Origin: Candidatus Nitrosymbiomonas proteolyticus
GTDB lineage: Bacteria; Armatimonadota; Fimbriimonadia; Fimbriimonadales; Fimbriimonadaceae
Length of the DNA stretch: 64,000 nt
Assembly (NCBI GenBank): GCA_017347465.1
Contig: AP021858.1
Span: forward strand, 992,001-1,056,000
Direction of reading: 5' to 3'
The position numbers and the translations under genes were made by a program. Each line of letters begins with the position of its first letter. Within the stretch, counting starts at the first letter, position 1. This document shows, piece by piece, positions 51,228 to 60,535 of this stretch. A model generated the notes under the pieces. It worked only from the letters and a program-made list of their open reading frames with translations, was not told where the DNA came from and searched no databases.

Positions 51228-53238
51228 AAGTCAATGGAGGCGCTTTTTCGGAGGAGTTTGCCTGAGCCAGCAGCTCGGCCAAGTCCACGATCTCGATGGG
51301 CCGCTCGATCACCTGGGGAGCCGAGGCGTCGAGCATGATCCGGCAGAAGGGGCAGGCGACCGCGATTTTGTCCGCGCCCGTCGCCGAAAGTTCCTTCAAT
51401 CTCCGCTCGGCTGGGCGCTTCCCGGGCTCGTCCTCCATCCACATTCGACCGCCTCCCGCCCCACAACACAGCGTCCGGCGAGCGAGGTTCTGCGGCTCGA
51501 CGAGGCTCTTACGTGGTCCGGGAGTGGGGTGGAGCGATTCGTTCAGGTGGGTCGATTCGCCGAGCAAAGCCCTAGGCGCATCGCTTTCGTTGTTGATCCT
51601 TCCCAAATAGCATGGGTCGTGAAGGGTTACGCTTCCCGACCTGGGGCTTGCGGGGCTGAGTTTGCCTTGGGCGATGAGTTCGCTCAACAACTGGGTGTGA
51701 TGAACCACTTCGACCTTCGCGCCAAAGTCACCGTACTCGTTCTTGAAGGCGTTGAAGCAGTGGGGGCAAGGGGTGACGATGCGCCGGATGGACCTCCGTT
51801 CAAGAGTCGCGGAGTTCTGGGCGGCTTGCTCCTGAAACAGGAACTCATCGCCAATCCTACGCGCTGGGTCGCCGGTGCAACGCTCCTCGTTGCCAAGGCA
51901 CGCAAACTTGACGCCCGCTTTCTTGAGGAGTTGGGCCACAGCGCGAGTGGTCTTGATCGCGCCGGGGTCCGTAGCGCCCGCGCAGCCGACCCACAACAGG
52001 ACATCGAACTCGGCTCCCTCGCGGACCAAAGGGATGTCGAGCCCCTTCATCCACTCCTCGCGGGAATCGGCGGGTTGTCCCCAAGCGTGGCCCGCGCTGC
52101 CCAGTTGGCGAAGCATCGTCGCTCCCGTGCCCGAAAGCCGACCCTCCGCCGCGAGGTACCTCCGCATATCGACGATTGGGGGTACGTGTCCGATCCCCAC
52201 GGGGCAAACCTCGACGCAGGCGTTGCAAGTGGTGCAGTCCCAAATCGCCTCTTCCGTGACGGCTTCGACTACGTTCCGCTCGGTGCCCATGCAAGCCCTG
52301 ATGTCCTGCACCACCTTCTTGGGATTGAGGGACTTGCCGACGCCATAGGCGGGGCAAACGTCCGTACATCGCCCGCACTCCATACATGCGTCGAGCGTAA
52401 GGAGCCGCCAGCTCGCGAAGTCAGAGGGGGACGAAGCGCCGATCTTGCCGGTCTGCTCGACCTCTTCGAGGGAGATCGGCTCCAACCGGCCCATCGGCGA
52501 CTCCCTTCGAGCCCATGCCCCGGCCATCGCCAGGAGCAAGTGCCGAATCCTCATGTGGGGCAGCGTGGCAAGGAATACAAAGACCAGCCCCGCATGGAAC
52601 CACCAAATCCCCTTGTAAGCGCCGTCCGTTACCGGTCCCATGAGTTGCGAGATGCCCAAGCCGACGAAGGAGAATCGATCGAAATAGGTGTAGACCCCAA
52701 GGTGGGCCAAACCGTTGCTGAGCCGGGCGGCTTCGAGGATGTATCCGGTCAGACCCAAGGCCAGGAGGAGCAGCAGGGCGAAGAGATCGATCCACGAGTG
52801 GGCCGCTGAGGATGGCTTGGCGAAAATGCGCCTGCCGAGCGCCCATAGCACGCCAGCTACGAACAGCAGCCCCAGCGCGTCGAATACGAACTCATAAACG
52901 AGGAAGTACACGCCCCGGTGGAACTTGATCGGCGAATACGTGTTCAGCGCCAACAGCGAGGTCGCGACGAAGAGCGACACGAATCCATAGAACAGGAGAA
53001 GATGCATCGGCGCGCCCGACCGCCTTCGGGCGCTGCGAACCTTCCGCTGCATAAGAACCAGATCCCACCAACCCGCAAGCCCCGCCCGAGGACGCGCATC
53101 GCGCTTGCCCTGCATCCAAGCCCTGGCACGACGTGCGAGAGGAAGGACCATCAGGAATAGGGAGGCGAACACGAGCACGTAGAAGAGCGTCTTCTCGAAG
53201 TCGGTCAGGTGCAAGAATTCGCTGCGCGTCGGCTCCAC
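51223..53238 (-). CDS. Membrane Fe-S oxidoreductase (HdrD/FadF-like, CCG domains)
   Basis: 671 residues. The N-terminal half has five or six membrane helices resembling the heme-binding NarI/HdrE domain (LLLFYGFVSLFVATSLLAL, IWWFHAGLVFVFLATLPHMRIRHL with His). Two [4Fe-4S] motifs follow: CMECGRCTDVCPAYGVG and CTTCNACVEVCPVGIGH. The C-terminal part has two CCG domains, with CPHCFNAFKNEYG, HDPCYLGR, CCGAGGGRMW and CPFCRIML. This fused architecture is seen in proteins that feed electrons to menaquinone, for instance from electron-transfer flavoprotein. It starts with GTG after GGGGAGAAC. Electron donor unknown. Confidence 0.88.
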   Translation of the reverse strand: MEPTRSEFLHLTDFEKTLFYVLVFASLFLMVLPLARRARAWMQGKRDARPRAGLAGWWDLVLMQRKVRSARRRSGAPMHLLLFYGFVSLFVATSLLALNTYSPIKFHRGVYFLVYEFVFDALGLLFVAGVLWALGRRIFAKPSSAAHSWIDLFALLLLLALGLTGYILEAARLSNGLAHLGVYTYFDRFSFVGLGISQLMGPVTDGAYKGIWWFHAGLVFVFLATLPHMRIRHLLLAMAGAWARRESPMGRLEPISLEEVEQTGKIGASSPSDFASWRLLTLDACMECGRCTDVCPAYGVGKSLNPKKVVQDIRACMGTERNVVEAVTEEAIWDCTTCNACVEVCPVGIGHVPPIVDMRRYLAAEGRLSGTGATMLRQLGSAGHAWGQPADSREEWMKGLDIPLVREGAEFDVLLWVGCAGATDPGAIKTTRAVAQLLKKAGVKFACLGNEERCTGDPARRIGDEFLFQEQAAQNSATLERRSIRRIVTPCPHCFNAFKNEYGDFGAKVEVVHHTQLLSELIAQGKLSPASPRSGSVTLHDPCYLGRINNESDAPRALLGESTHLNESLHPTPGPRKSLVEPQNLARRTLCCGAGGGRMWMEDEPGKRPAERRLKELSATGADKIAVACPFCRIMLDASAPQVIERPIEIVDLAELLAQANSSEKAPPLTS

Positions 53239-53271
53239 GTTCTCCCCTTTTCGACGCCCCTTGCGTCTTTC

Positions 53272-54036
53272 CTACTCGGCGTCCCCCTGGGAGGCTGCGC
53301 CCTGCGCCTCGGCCCAACCCCGAACCCGCGACGCCAAACCCACCAAGGAACCCACCCTCACGTCGGCGGTACGCTGAGACAGCCAATCGAGGAACTTCGA
53401 ATGGGCGGTTGCGTCGATCCCGAAATCCCCTTCGCCGATGCCCCCGAAGACCAGCACGATCCAGCCTTGGGTTCGTTCGGCCTCCTGCACCGCTCGGATG
53501 ATCTCCTCTGCGGTATGGGAGTGGGTCTCGTACCGAAACAGCATTCCCAGATCGGGGCGGGACCGGTCGTTGATCCCCTCGATCGCCCCTCGCGCTACGC
53601 CGAAGAGCCTTCGAACGATGGGTTCGTAGGAAGTTGCGCCGTGGTCATGGGGGGCCTTGAGGCAGCCGCGCTCGGGGCCTGGATAAGCAAACGGAAAGTC
53701 GCTTTGCCGGTAGATGAGCTCGGTAAACAGCTTTCGGCACGACCTCAACTCGTATTCGACCATGTCCAAAGTCCAATTCGGGAGGTTCCCGAAGGGGTCG
53801 GTCGACTTGAACAGCGGGTGACAGCCGAGGTCGATACCCTCGTCGGCGACGGCTCGCCAGGCGGTCGCCCGCTCCACAAGGTCCTCTGGAGCGCCGAAAA
53901 ACGTGGCGGGAAGGCTCCGGGCCTTAAGCTCCGGGACGGCCACCTCTACGTGGGAGTGAAGCAGCCCATCGTAGGTCAAAGACACCCAGCAAGCGGGTTC
54001 GTCGCCTGGAGTCGGGGCGGGCGGAGTGGCGCTCAT
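53272..54036 (-). CDS. Polysaccharide-deacetylase (NodB) fold protein, active site degenerate
   Basis: 254 residues from ATG 54036, which overlaps the queD stop codon by four bases. The fold is visible in WVSLTYDGLLHSHVEVAVP, ARSLPATFF, GIDLGCHPLF and FPFAYPGPE. The usual TFDDG motif is TYDGL at 21-25, so the second, metal-binding Asp is lost, and only one His of the HxxxH pair is seen in GCHPLFKSTDPF. FPFAYPGPE resembles the RxP segment. It is probably inactive as a classic deacetylase or has another activity. Its partner queD suggests a role near pterin or 7-deazaguanine metabolism. Confidence 0.62.
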   Translation of the reverse strand: MSATPPAPTPGDEPACWVSLTYDGLLHSHVEVAVPELKARSLPATFFGAPEDLVERATAWRAVADEGIDLGCHPLFKSTDPFGNLPNWTLDMVEYELRSCRKLFTELIYRQSDFPFAYPGPERGCLKAPHDHGATSYEPIVRRLFGVARGAIEGINDRSRPDLGMLFRYETHSHTAEEIIRAVQEAERTQGWIVLVFGGIGEGDFGIDATAHSKFLDWLSQRTADVRVGSLVGLASRVRGWAEAQGAASQGDAE

Positions 54037-54503
54037 ATCCCGTACTCCGCCCAGCAAGAAGGGGTTTCCCAAACGCGAACTCGTTCAAGCCTCACGCCGC
54101 CTGGCGGAATTCGGTAATGCGGTCCTCCTTCTTCGGGGCTGGCGTAGCCCTCCATGAGAATGCAAGCGATCTGCTCGAACAGCCTCCGCGCCATCGCCTC
54201 CGTCGTGGGTTCTTCGTTTTCAAAAAGGAGCAGGCCCTCTCCGAACTGGCTGAGCAGCGGGCCGATTCGCGGGTCGCTGGAATTGACCGCGAGCGAGTGA
54301 TCCAACTTGTCGATCACGCTTTCGAGCGCGAGTTTGAGAACCTTGAAATCGACCACCATGCCGTTGGCGTCGAGGCGGTCGGAGGTCACGACGACTTCGA
54401 TGGTGCGGGTGTGGCCGTGCGGGAACCGGCATCTTTCAGGATGTTGGCTCAACATGTGGCCGCTTTCGACCGTAAATCGGCGGCACACTCGATAACTCGG
54501 CAC
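54033..54503 (-). CDS. queD: 6-carboxy-tetrahydropterin synthase QueD (PTPS family)
   Basis: 156 residues. Zinc ligands are His16, His29 and His31 (the PHGH motif), the catalytic Cys is Cys25 in ERCRFPHGH, and the conserved ANGMVVDF, LDHSLAVN and a late Glu (VWETP) are present. QueD converts dihydroneopterin triphosphate to 6-carboxytetrahydropterin, the second step to queuosine. The family also includes PTP synthases with similar motifs. It starts with GTG after a TAAACT box and overlaps the NodB-like gene. queC and queE are not in the window. Confidence 0.85.
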   Translation of the reverse strand: MPSYRVCRRFTVESGHMLSQHPERCRFPHGHTRTIEVVVTSDRLDANGMVVDFKVLKLALESVIDKLDHSLAVNSSDPRIGPLLSQFGEGLLLFENEEPTTEAMARRLFEQIACILMEGYASPEEGGPHYRIPPGGVRLERVRVWETPSCWAEYGI

Positions 54504-54509
54504 GGAACC

Positions 54510-54515
54510 AGTTTA
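54510..54515 (-). promoter_or_regulatory. -10 box (TAAACT) before queD
   Basis: TAAACT on the minus strand lies six bases before GTG 54503 with no ribosome site between them. Confidence 0.4.
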
Positions 54516-54571
54516 CAACTTTGCCAAGAAGGAACCCAAGGGGAGCCGGAGAACCTCAAGACACAACGCCC

Positions 54572-55714
54572 ATGTCACAAGGACCGCTTTCGCGAATCTC
54601 CCGAATCTCCTCGGCCCAGAGTTGCAGGATTTCCAGTTATGACCGGTCTGGAGGCAACGCCGACTACATCAAGATCGCCTCCGGGGAGACGGCGACCCTC
54701 GCCGAGATCGAGGGCGCTGGAATCATCCGGCATATATGGATTACGGTCAGCTCGGGCGACCCTCTCCACCGGCGAAACCTCGTTTTGCGAATGTACTGGG
54801 ACGGCCAAGAGCATCCCAGCGTCGAATCCCCCCTGGGCGAGTTTTTCGGGCAGGGATGGGGTCTGAAGTACAACTTCGTCTCGCTGCCACTCGCCGCGGC
54901 CCCTAAGGGCGGCAACGCGCTGGTGTGCTACTTCCCGATGCCGTTTGCCCATGGCGCAAGGGTCGAGGTGGAGAACCAGGGACCCGATGAGGTCGGCGCG
55001 TTCTATTACTACATTGACTTTGAGCGACTTCCCGAACTGCCCGAGGACGAAGGCAGGTTTCACGCTTGGTACAACCAAGAACTCACCGCGCCCGAGTCGG
55101 AACAGGGCGACATTGAGAACGAATGGGGCATCTTTCAGCGCAGCCCCAAGAACCCATCCGACAAGTTCAACTATCTGTTTTGCGAGTGCGAAGGGGCCGG
55201 GCACTTCGTGGGCGTCCATTACTACATCCACTGCCCAACGCCCATTTGGTATGGCGAAGGCGACGATATGTTCCTCGTCGACGGCGAGCCTTGGCCCGGA
55301 TCGGCGCATGGAACGGGGACGGAGGACTATTTCAACCAAAGCTGGAGCCCGGACGAGCACTTCCTTCATCCCTACTTTGGGACTGCGCGCGCGCCAGGAA
55401 GACTCAACGAGAGCCCGCTCTTCGGCTGGTTAGGGCGGACTCATGTGTATCGCTTCCACCTGGAAGATCCGATCCGGTTCCAGAAGTCGCTCCGCGCCAG
55501 CATCGAGCACGGGCACGCGAACGTCCTGACGCTCGAACTCGCCAGCGTCGCTTATTGGTATCAGACGCTGCCCTCCCGGCGATTCCCCGAACTCGCTCCC
55601 GTGGCGAAACGCGCGCCGTTGCCAGAAATCGGAACGGTAGACGTGCATCGGTGGCGGGACGCCTGGCGCAAGTCGCGCGGCGGCGGCTTCTTATGGGGGA
55701 ACGAAAAGGACTAA
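54572..55714 (+). CDS. DUF2961 (GH172-like) protein
   Basis: 380 residues from ATG 54572 (an upstream start at 54521 is poorly supported). The fold is a beta jelly roll with EGAGIIRHIWITVSSGD, PLHRRNLVLRMYWDG, SVESPLGEFFGQGWG and the family signature HGTGTEDYFNQSW. Characterised GH172 members act on D-arabinan or difructose dianhydride; others are unstudied. No signal peptide is seen, so it may be cytosolic. Its stop codon is interlocked with that of the convergent glycosyltransferase gene. Confidence 0.85.
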   Translation: MSQGPLSRISRISSAQSCRISSYDRSGGNADYIKIASGETATLAEIEGAGIIRHIWITVSSGDPLHRRNLVLRMYWDGQEHPSVESPLGEFFGQGWGLKYNFVSLPLAAAPKGGNALVCYFPMPFAHGARVEVENQGPDEVGAFYYYIDFERLPELPEDEGRFHAWYNQELTAPESEQGDIENEWGIFQRSPKNPSDKFNYLFCECEGAGHFVGVHYYIHCPTPIWYGEGDDMFLVDGEPWPGSAHGTGTEDYFNQSWSPDEHFLHPYFGTARAPGRLNESPLFGWLGRTHVYRFHLEDPIRFQKSLRASIEHGHANVLTLELASVAYWYQTLPSRRFPELAPVAKRAPLPEIGTVDVHRWRDAWRKSRGGGFLWGNEKD

Positions 55715-57231
55715 CGGGGGCCCGCGGGCTGAATACGGTGCAACTCGAAGTAGCGAGTTGGGAACCCTACGTCGACTCGAACGAGCCGCGCGCCTTGTCG
55801 TTCGACTTGGCCTTTGACTTCGTCGGTGATCCGGCCCGCACGGGTGAAGACCAGGAGAGGCTCACGTCGTAGGGCGGGCCACAACAGACTTTCGACTCCC
55901 CGAACGTCCTTGCGGGCGTAAAACGCGAATGAAGGCAGCGAGGTCTCGTTGACTCGCAGGTCGGCGGGCGGCAGGTCGTTCCGCCGGGGAAGCTGGAAGT
56001 TGACGACGGGTTCGGGCCTGTTGCGGACGAACTCGGCGAATCGGTGGGCCTCCGCTTGGCCGCTGTAGTGGTAGTAGAAGATCGACAAGGAATTGACAAG
56101 GACCAACAACCCCACACTGAGCGCTCCCGTTCCCCACCGCCGCAGCTTCGACGATTCGACGGGTCCGTCGAGGCTCATTCGGATCCCCACTAGGATCGCC
56201 AAGAAAGGAACGGCAGGGACGATGTAGTGCGGAAGCTGGCTCGAACTCAGGGTGAACAGGATCAGGAGGATCAGGAAGGCGTGAGCGATATAGCGGCAGA
56301 ATGCGGCCTCCTGAGGCAGGATCGCTGGACCTCCGGCGCAACGGCGGGGCCCTCGGGGCCAAGCGCGGAAGAGGTGGAACGACCACGGCGCAGCCGTAAC
56401 TAAAATCACCACGGGGAAGAACAGAAGCTGCTGAATGCCGCCGGTCCTGTGAGCTTCGTCCGTTCCCATCAGGCGGCCCACGTTCTGATCGAGGATGAAC
56501 TCGCCCACCAGCGCGCCCCCTTGCGAAAGGTACACGGGGAAGTACCACGCGGCGACGACCAGCGCGAAGAGGAGCGCGCCGGAAGGCCAGTAGCCCCGAA
56601 AAGAGGGTCGAAGGCTGGGTTCTCGAAAGTACGTGATGCCTGCTAACGCGGCGAAGACGACCACGAGGTAGGGCCCCTTCGCCAGCACGCCAAGGCCGAG
56701 GCAAACTGCGGTCACCAGCCGCCATCTTCGGTTGCCGATCAGCGATTCCCAGAAGCTGAGGAATGCGCCGGCCATGAGGAGAGTGAGCGGCGGATCGGCT
56801 AAGAGCATCCGGCTCACGGCCACAAAGAGAAGAGACGTTCCCAACACCACGAGGGTCCATCTGCCCGCTGCATCGGAGAAGCGCTTCGCAACATACTCGG
56901 CGCAAAGGACGAGCGTTCCGATCGAGCAAAGTACGCTTCCTAAGCGGGGGCCAAACGTGTCCCCGAGCAGAGCGACGAATGGCGCGTTCAGCCAGTACAC
57001 CAGCACCGGCTTTTCCATCCACACTTCGCCTTCGATGCGAGGAATCATCCAATCGCCCGTTGCCAGCATCGTTCGGATTACAGAGGCATAAAGGCCCTCG
57101 TCGATGTCCATCAGCCCATAGAGCCAGAAGCCCGAAAGCGGAAGGATCGCGATCAGGTAGGCGAACAGCCACAGACGATGCCGGTAGTTCTCGGCCGAGA
57201 CCGCCCGCTCCTCGGAAGAAGGCGAAGTCAA
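55711..57231 (-). CDS. PMT/ArnT-like membrane glycosyltransferase (GT39/GT83 type)
   Basis: 506 residues with about 11 or more helices. The first periplasmic loop has the DIDEGLYASVIRTMLATGDWMIP motif split as DIDEG and GDW, then MEKPVLVYWLNAP, all typical of lipid-linked sugar transferases such as ArnT and PMT. Such enzymes move a sugar from a polyprenyl phosphate donor to protein or lipid A outside the membrane. It overlaps cinA by four bases upstream. Acceptor unknown. Confidence 0.85.
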   Translation of the reverse strand: MTSPSSEERAVSAENYRHRLWLFAYLIAILPLSGFWLYGLMDIDEGLYASVIRTMLATGDWMIPRIEGEVWMEKPVLVYWLNAPFVALLGDTFGPRLGSVLCSIGTLVLCAEYVAKRFSDAAGRWTLVVLGTSLLFVAVSRMLLADPPLTLLMAGAFLSFWESLIGNRRWRLVTAVCLGLGVLAKGPYLVVVFAALAGITYFREPSLRPSFRGYWPSGALLFALVVAAWYFPVYLSQGGALVGEFILDQNVGRLMGTDEAHRTGGIQQLLFFPVVILVTAAPWSFHLFRAWPRGPRRCAGGPAILPQEAAFCRYIAHAFLILLILFTLSSSQLPHYIVPAVPFLAILVGIRMSLDGPVESSKLRRWGTGALSVGLLVLVNSLSIFYYHYSGQAEAHRFAEFVRNRPEPVVNFQLPRRNDLPPADLRVNETSLPSFAFYARKDVRGVESLLWPALRREPLLVFTRAGRITDEVKGQVERQGARLVRVDVGFPTRYFELHRIQPAGPR

Positions 57232-58466
57232 GCCGCTCCTCCGACGTTTCTGCGAATCAGATCGAGAGCGGCGGAGATGCTTCGAAGGCGGATCGTCTCG
57301 CGCGAGCCTGAAAGTCGCAGTTCTTCGACGGACTCTTCGAGAGGGCCTGAGAAGCCCACATAAACCAGGCCGACGGGCTTTTCGGGGCTCCCGCCGCCCG
57401 GTCCTGCGATCCCGGTGATCCCGACCCCGATGTCTGCGCCGGTGAGTCGCCGGACGCCTTGCGCCATCTGTCGGGCGACGAGTTCTGAGACTGCGCCTTC
57501 CCTCGTCAGAACGTCCGCCTCAACTCCAAGGACTCCCACCTTGACCTCATTGGCGTAGGACACCACCCCTCCCAGAAACACCTCAGACGAGCCTGGGACC
57601 GAGGTGAGGCGATAGGCGAGGCCCCCGCCCGTACAGCTTTCGGCAACCGCCAAAGTGAGCCCGCGGCGGCGAAGAAGCTCCAACACCGTCTGTTCGAGGG
57701 TGTCGGAGTCTGCGCCGAACACCGCCTCGCCCAGCCGACGCCGAACCTCGGATTCGACGGGCGCGATCAACGCGCGCGCCTCTTCAGTGGATTCCGCGCG
57801 AGCCGTGATCCGAAGCTGCACCTCGCCGGGCTGGGCATAGGGCGCGACCGAAGGGTTCGCCAGATGCAGCAGGTCGCGGATACGCTCTTCCGCGAGGCTC
57901 TCCCCCATTCCGGCGACGCGCAGGGTGCGGGATACGAACACTTCGCCCGTCCTCAACCCGCCCAAGAACTCCCGCAGGGGCCCCTCGACCATCGGGACGA
58001 ACTCGTTGCGAGGTCCCGGCAAGCTGATGATGCCCTGCTCGCCCTTCCGAACGGCGAACCCTGGCGCGGTGCCGTTGAGGTTCTCCAGAAGCGCGGCGTC
58101 TTGAGGGAAGAGGGCTTGACGCGCTTGAGAGTCGGTCCAAGGCGCCTTCCTCTGGGCAAACCTCTGCCGCAGAGCGGCTTCGACGTCGGGATGAAGGTGG
58201 AGCGGCAGGTCCAGCGCTTCGGCCACACACTCCCTGGTGAGGTCATCCTCCGTGGGGCCGAGTCCCCCGATCGTGATCACCCAGTCGGACCTCGAGAGCG
58301 CGAGCCGAAGGGCGTCGAGGATTCGGCCTTTGTTGTCCCCGACGGTTTGGCGATGGCGATGGACGATGCCGAACTCGGGGAACAGCTGGCCGAGGGTCGC
58401 CGCGTGGGTGTCCACGGTTTGCCCCATAAGGAGTTCGGTGCCAATCGATACGATCTCAACGGTCAT
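57228..58466 (-). CDS. cinA: CinA: nicotinamide-nucleotide amidohydrolase/ADP-ribose pyrophosphatase-like
   Basis: 412 residues with two domains. The N-terminal MoaB-like domain has SIGTELLMGQTVDTHA and TIGGLGPTEDDLTRE. The C-terminal amidohydrolase has LAVAESCTGGGLAYRLTSVPGSS and GITGIAGPGGGSPEKPVG. Full-length CinA hydrolyses NMN and ADP-ribose-type compounds in pyridine-nucleotide salvage. It starts nine bases after the nfo stop codon and is followed by the PMT-like gene. Confidence 0.94.
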   Translation of the reverse strand: MTVEIVSIGTELLMGQTVDTHAATLGQLFPEFGIVHRHRQTVGDNKGRILDALRLALSRSDWVITIGGLGPTEDDLTRECVAEALDLPLHLHPDVEAALRQRFAQRKAPWTDSQARQALFPQDAALLENLNGTAPGFAVRKGEQGIISLPGPRNEFVPMVEGPLREFLGGLRTGEVFVSRTLRVAGMGESLAEERIRDLLHLANPSVAPYAQPGEVQLRITARAESTEEARALIAPVESEVRRRLGEAVFGADSDTLEQTVLELLRRRGLTLAVAESCTGGGLAYRLTSVPGSSEVFLGGVVSYANEVKVGVLGVEADVLTREGAVSELVARQMAQGVRRLTGADIGVGITGIAGPGGGSPEKPVGLVYVGFSGPLEESVEELRLSGSRETIRLRSISAALDLIRRNVGGAA

Positions 58467-58475
58467 GAATCGTTC

Positions 58476-59330
58476 CTACGGGACGGGATCGAGGAGCGAC
58501 TTCAGGCACTCCAAGTTGACCTTGTGCATCGTTTCGGCGTCGGGCGTTTCGAGAAGGATCGGAACCTCGATCCAGCGGGGGTCGTTGACGAGAAGCCGAA
58601 ACGCCTCGATCCCGATTTCGCCTTCGCCGATGTGGGCGTGGCGGTCGACTCGGCTCCCCAGACCCTTCTTCGAGTCGTTCGCATGAATCGCCTTTACGCG
58701 GTCGAGGCCGACCCATCGCTCCAACTCGGAGAACGTCGCTTCGTACGATTCTCGGTCCCGGAGGTCGTAACCCGCGGCGAACAGGTGGCACGTATCCAGG
58801 CACACGCCCAATCGGGGATGGCCCTGGAGCGATTCTATGAGCGTGGCGAGATGCTCAAACCGGTAGTTGAGGGCGCTGCCTTGTCCGGCGGTGGTTTCCA
58901 TGAGGAGCGTCACAGAGTCGGAAGTTTCCTCAAAAACGCGCCGCGCACCTTCGGCAACCGCTTGCAGCCCGGCCTCTTCTCCTGCGCCGAGATGGCTTCC
59001 CATGTGCGAGACCACCCACCGGATCCCCAACCTCGCGCATCGCTCGACCTCCGCCTTGAGTCCCTCAATGCTCTTCGCCCGAATCTCGTCGTTCGTCGCG
59101 CAGAGGTTCACCAGGTACGAATCATGGCTCACCACGCAATCGATGCCCGTTGCGGCTTGAGCCTGCTGAAACCGTTCGACGGCCTCGTCGGCCATCGGCT
59201 TGGCCTTCCACTGCTGTGGGCTCGAGGTGAACACCTGCACCGCCGTGCAACCGATCTCCCGGCCTCGCTGGAGAGCTAGACGAAGCCCCCCTGAAGTCGG
59301 CATGTGCGCCCCGATCCATCGCGCTGACAT
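58476..59330 (-). CDS. nfo: Endonuclease IV (AP endonuclease)
   Basis: 284 residues, the normal size. Zinc ligands sit in recognised blocks: IGAHMPTSGG, VVSHDSYLVNLC, VVSHMGSHLG, LMETTAGQGS, GVCLDTCHLFAAGYD, HANDSKKGLGSRVDRHAHIGEGEIG (split by motif) and LETPD. It cuts the backbone 5' of abasic sites in base excision repair. A TAACCT box lies seven bases before the ATG. Confidence 0.96.
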   Translation of the reverse strand: MSARWIGAHMPTSGGLRLALQRGREIGCTAVQVFTSSPQQWKAKPMADEAVERFQQAQAATGIDCVVSHDSYLVNLCATNDEIRAKSIEGLKAEVERCARLGIRWVVSHMGSHLGAGEEAGLQAVAEGARRVFEETSDSVTLLMETTAGQGSALNYRFEHLATLIESLQGHPRLGVCLDTCHLFAAGYDLRDRESYEATFSELERWVGLDRVKAIHANDSKKGLGSRVDRHAHIGEGEIGIEAFRLLVNDPRWIEVPILLETPDAETMHKVNLECLKSLLDPVP

Positions 59331-59337
59331 AGGCCCC

Positions 59338-59343
59338 AGGTTA
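59338..59343 (-). promoter_or_regulatory. -10 box (TAACCT) before nfo
   Basis: TAACCT on the minus strand lies seven bases before ATG 59330; the match to TANNNT is loose and there is no Shine-Dalgarno sequence. Confidence 0.3.
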
Positions 59344-59348
59344 CCGCG

Positions 59349-60494
59349 CTAACCGGCCGTTTGGAGTTCAACGCCGAGCCACTCAGCCACCCTCCGGCCA
59401 ACCTCCGAGAACCCGGGCAAGTCGCCGTAGTCGTGGGAGGAGCGCCCCTTCGAGACAAAGCAGCCAGGAACGTATTCCCTCGTATGATCGGTGGACTCGT
59501 CGGTCGGGTCGTTGCCGTGGTCGGCTGTGAGGATGAGAAGGTCGTCGGGCGCAAGCTCTTCGAGAAGGGGAGCGAGCACATCGCAGTCGAATTCTTCAAG
59601 GCAGCGAGCGAACCCTACGGGATCGTTTCGATGGCCATAGAGCATGTCGAAATCTTCGAAATTCGCAAAGAGAAACCTCGCATCGGTGCGCAGGGCTTCG
59701 AAGAGCGCGCGGCGGTGCTCGTGATTCGATTGAGTGCGTTCGACGGCGCGGAACCCCCTCCCGGTGAACAACTCGGGGACGACGCCAATTCCGTAAACGT
59801 CCCCGAGGAGGTCCACGAGGTTTTCGGGCGGTGGAACGGGGAAGTCCTTGCGGCGCTCCGTGCGCTGAAATCCGGCCTCCGGGTCTCCGACGAACGGCCT
59901 GGCGATCACCCTTTGCACGTTGTTCGGTTCGACGCATAGCTCGCGGGCCGCGTGGCAATACTCATAAAGCCGCTCGACCGGCACGACGGCCTCGTGGCAG
60001 GCGATTTGGAACACGCTGTCGGCGCTCGTATAGACGATAGGAAATCCCGTGTCCATGTGGGTACTTCCCAAATCGTCGATGATCTTCGTTCCGCTTGCGG
60101 GCCGGTTGCCGAGAGTTTGAGTTTCGATCCGGCGTTCAAAGGCCTTGATCAGTGAAATCGGGAACCCGTTTGGATAGGTGGGAAAGGGATGGGGGAGTAC
60201 GATTCCCATCATCTCCCAATGGCCCACTACGGAGTCCTTGCCGCCCTTGCTGAGGGGCTGGAGCCTTCCATACTCGACGCCCCATCCTTGCCGCAAGCCC
60301 GCGCCCGGGTCGGGCGATGCGATGCCCGCCGCCGCAAGGAAACCGCACGAAGCAAGGGCGGGCGTCTGAAATCCTCCGACCGCCTCAAAGGTATGGAGCA
60401 GGGTCGAAGGCTCGCCCGGATCGCCAAACTCCTTCGCATCGGGAGCGACGCCTGCGCCGCACCCATCCAAAACCACCACGATCGCGCGCTTCAC
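59349..60494 (-). CDS. deoB: Phosphopentomutase
   Basis: 381 residues of the alkaline-phosphatase superfamily. The Mn/phosphorylation sites are in VVVLDGCGAGVAPDA, KDSVVGHWEMMG, GTKIIDDLG, YTSADSVFQIA, NFEDFDMLYGHRNDP and LTADHGNDPTDESTDHTRE (shown in part). It converts ribose or deoxyribose 1-phosphate to the 5-phosphate in nucleoside salvage. It starts with GTG six bases after a TATAAC box and lies 18 bases upstream of nfo in the same direction. Confidence 0.95.
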   Translation of the reverse strand: MKRAIVVVLDGCGAGVAPDAKEFGDPGEPSTLLHTFEAVGGFQTPALASCGFLAAAGIASPDPGAGLRQGWGVEYGRLQPLSKGGKDSVVGHWEMMGIVLPHPFPTYPNGFPISLIKAFERRIETQTLGNRPASGTKIIDDLGSTHMDTGFPIVYTSADSVFQIACHEAVVPVERLYEYCHAARELCVEPNNVQRVIARPFVGDPEAGFQRTERRKDFPVPPPENLVDLLGDVYGIGVVPELFTGRGFRAVERTQSNHEHRRALFEALRTDARFLFANFEDFDMLYGHRNDPVGFARCLEEFDCDVLAPLLEELAPDDLLILTADHGNDPTDESTDHTREYVPGCFVSKGRSSHDYGDLPGFSEVGRRVAEWLGVELQTAG

Positions 60495-60500
60495 AGGAGG

Positions 60501-60506
60501 GTTATA
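60501..60506 (-). promoter_or_regulatory. -10 box (TATAAC) before deoB
   Basis: TATAAC on the minus strand lies six bases before GTG 60494. The intervening CCTCCT cannot pair with the 16S anti-SD, so a leaderless start is the simplest reading. Confidence 0.45.
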
Positions 60507-60535
60507 GCCGGTTTTCCATCTCGAGCCTAGGGCGC

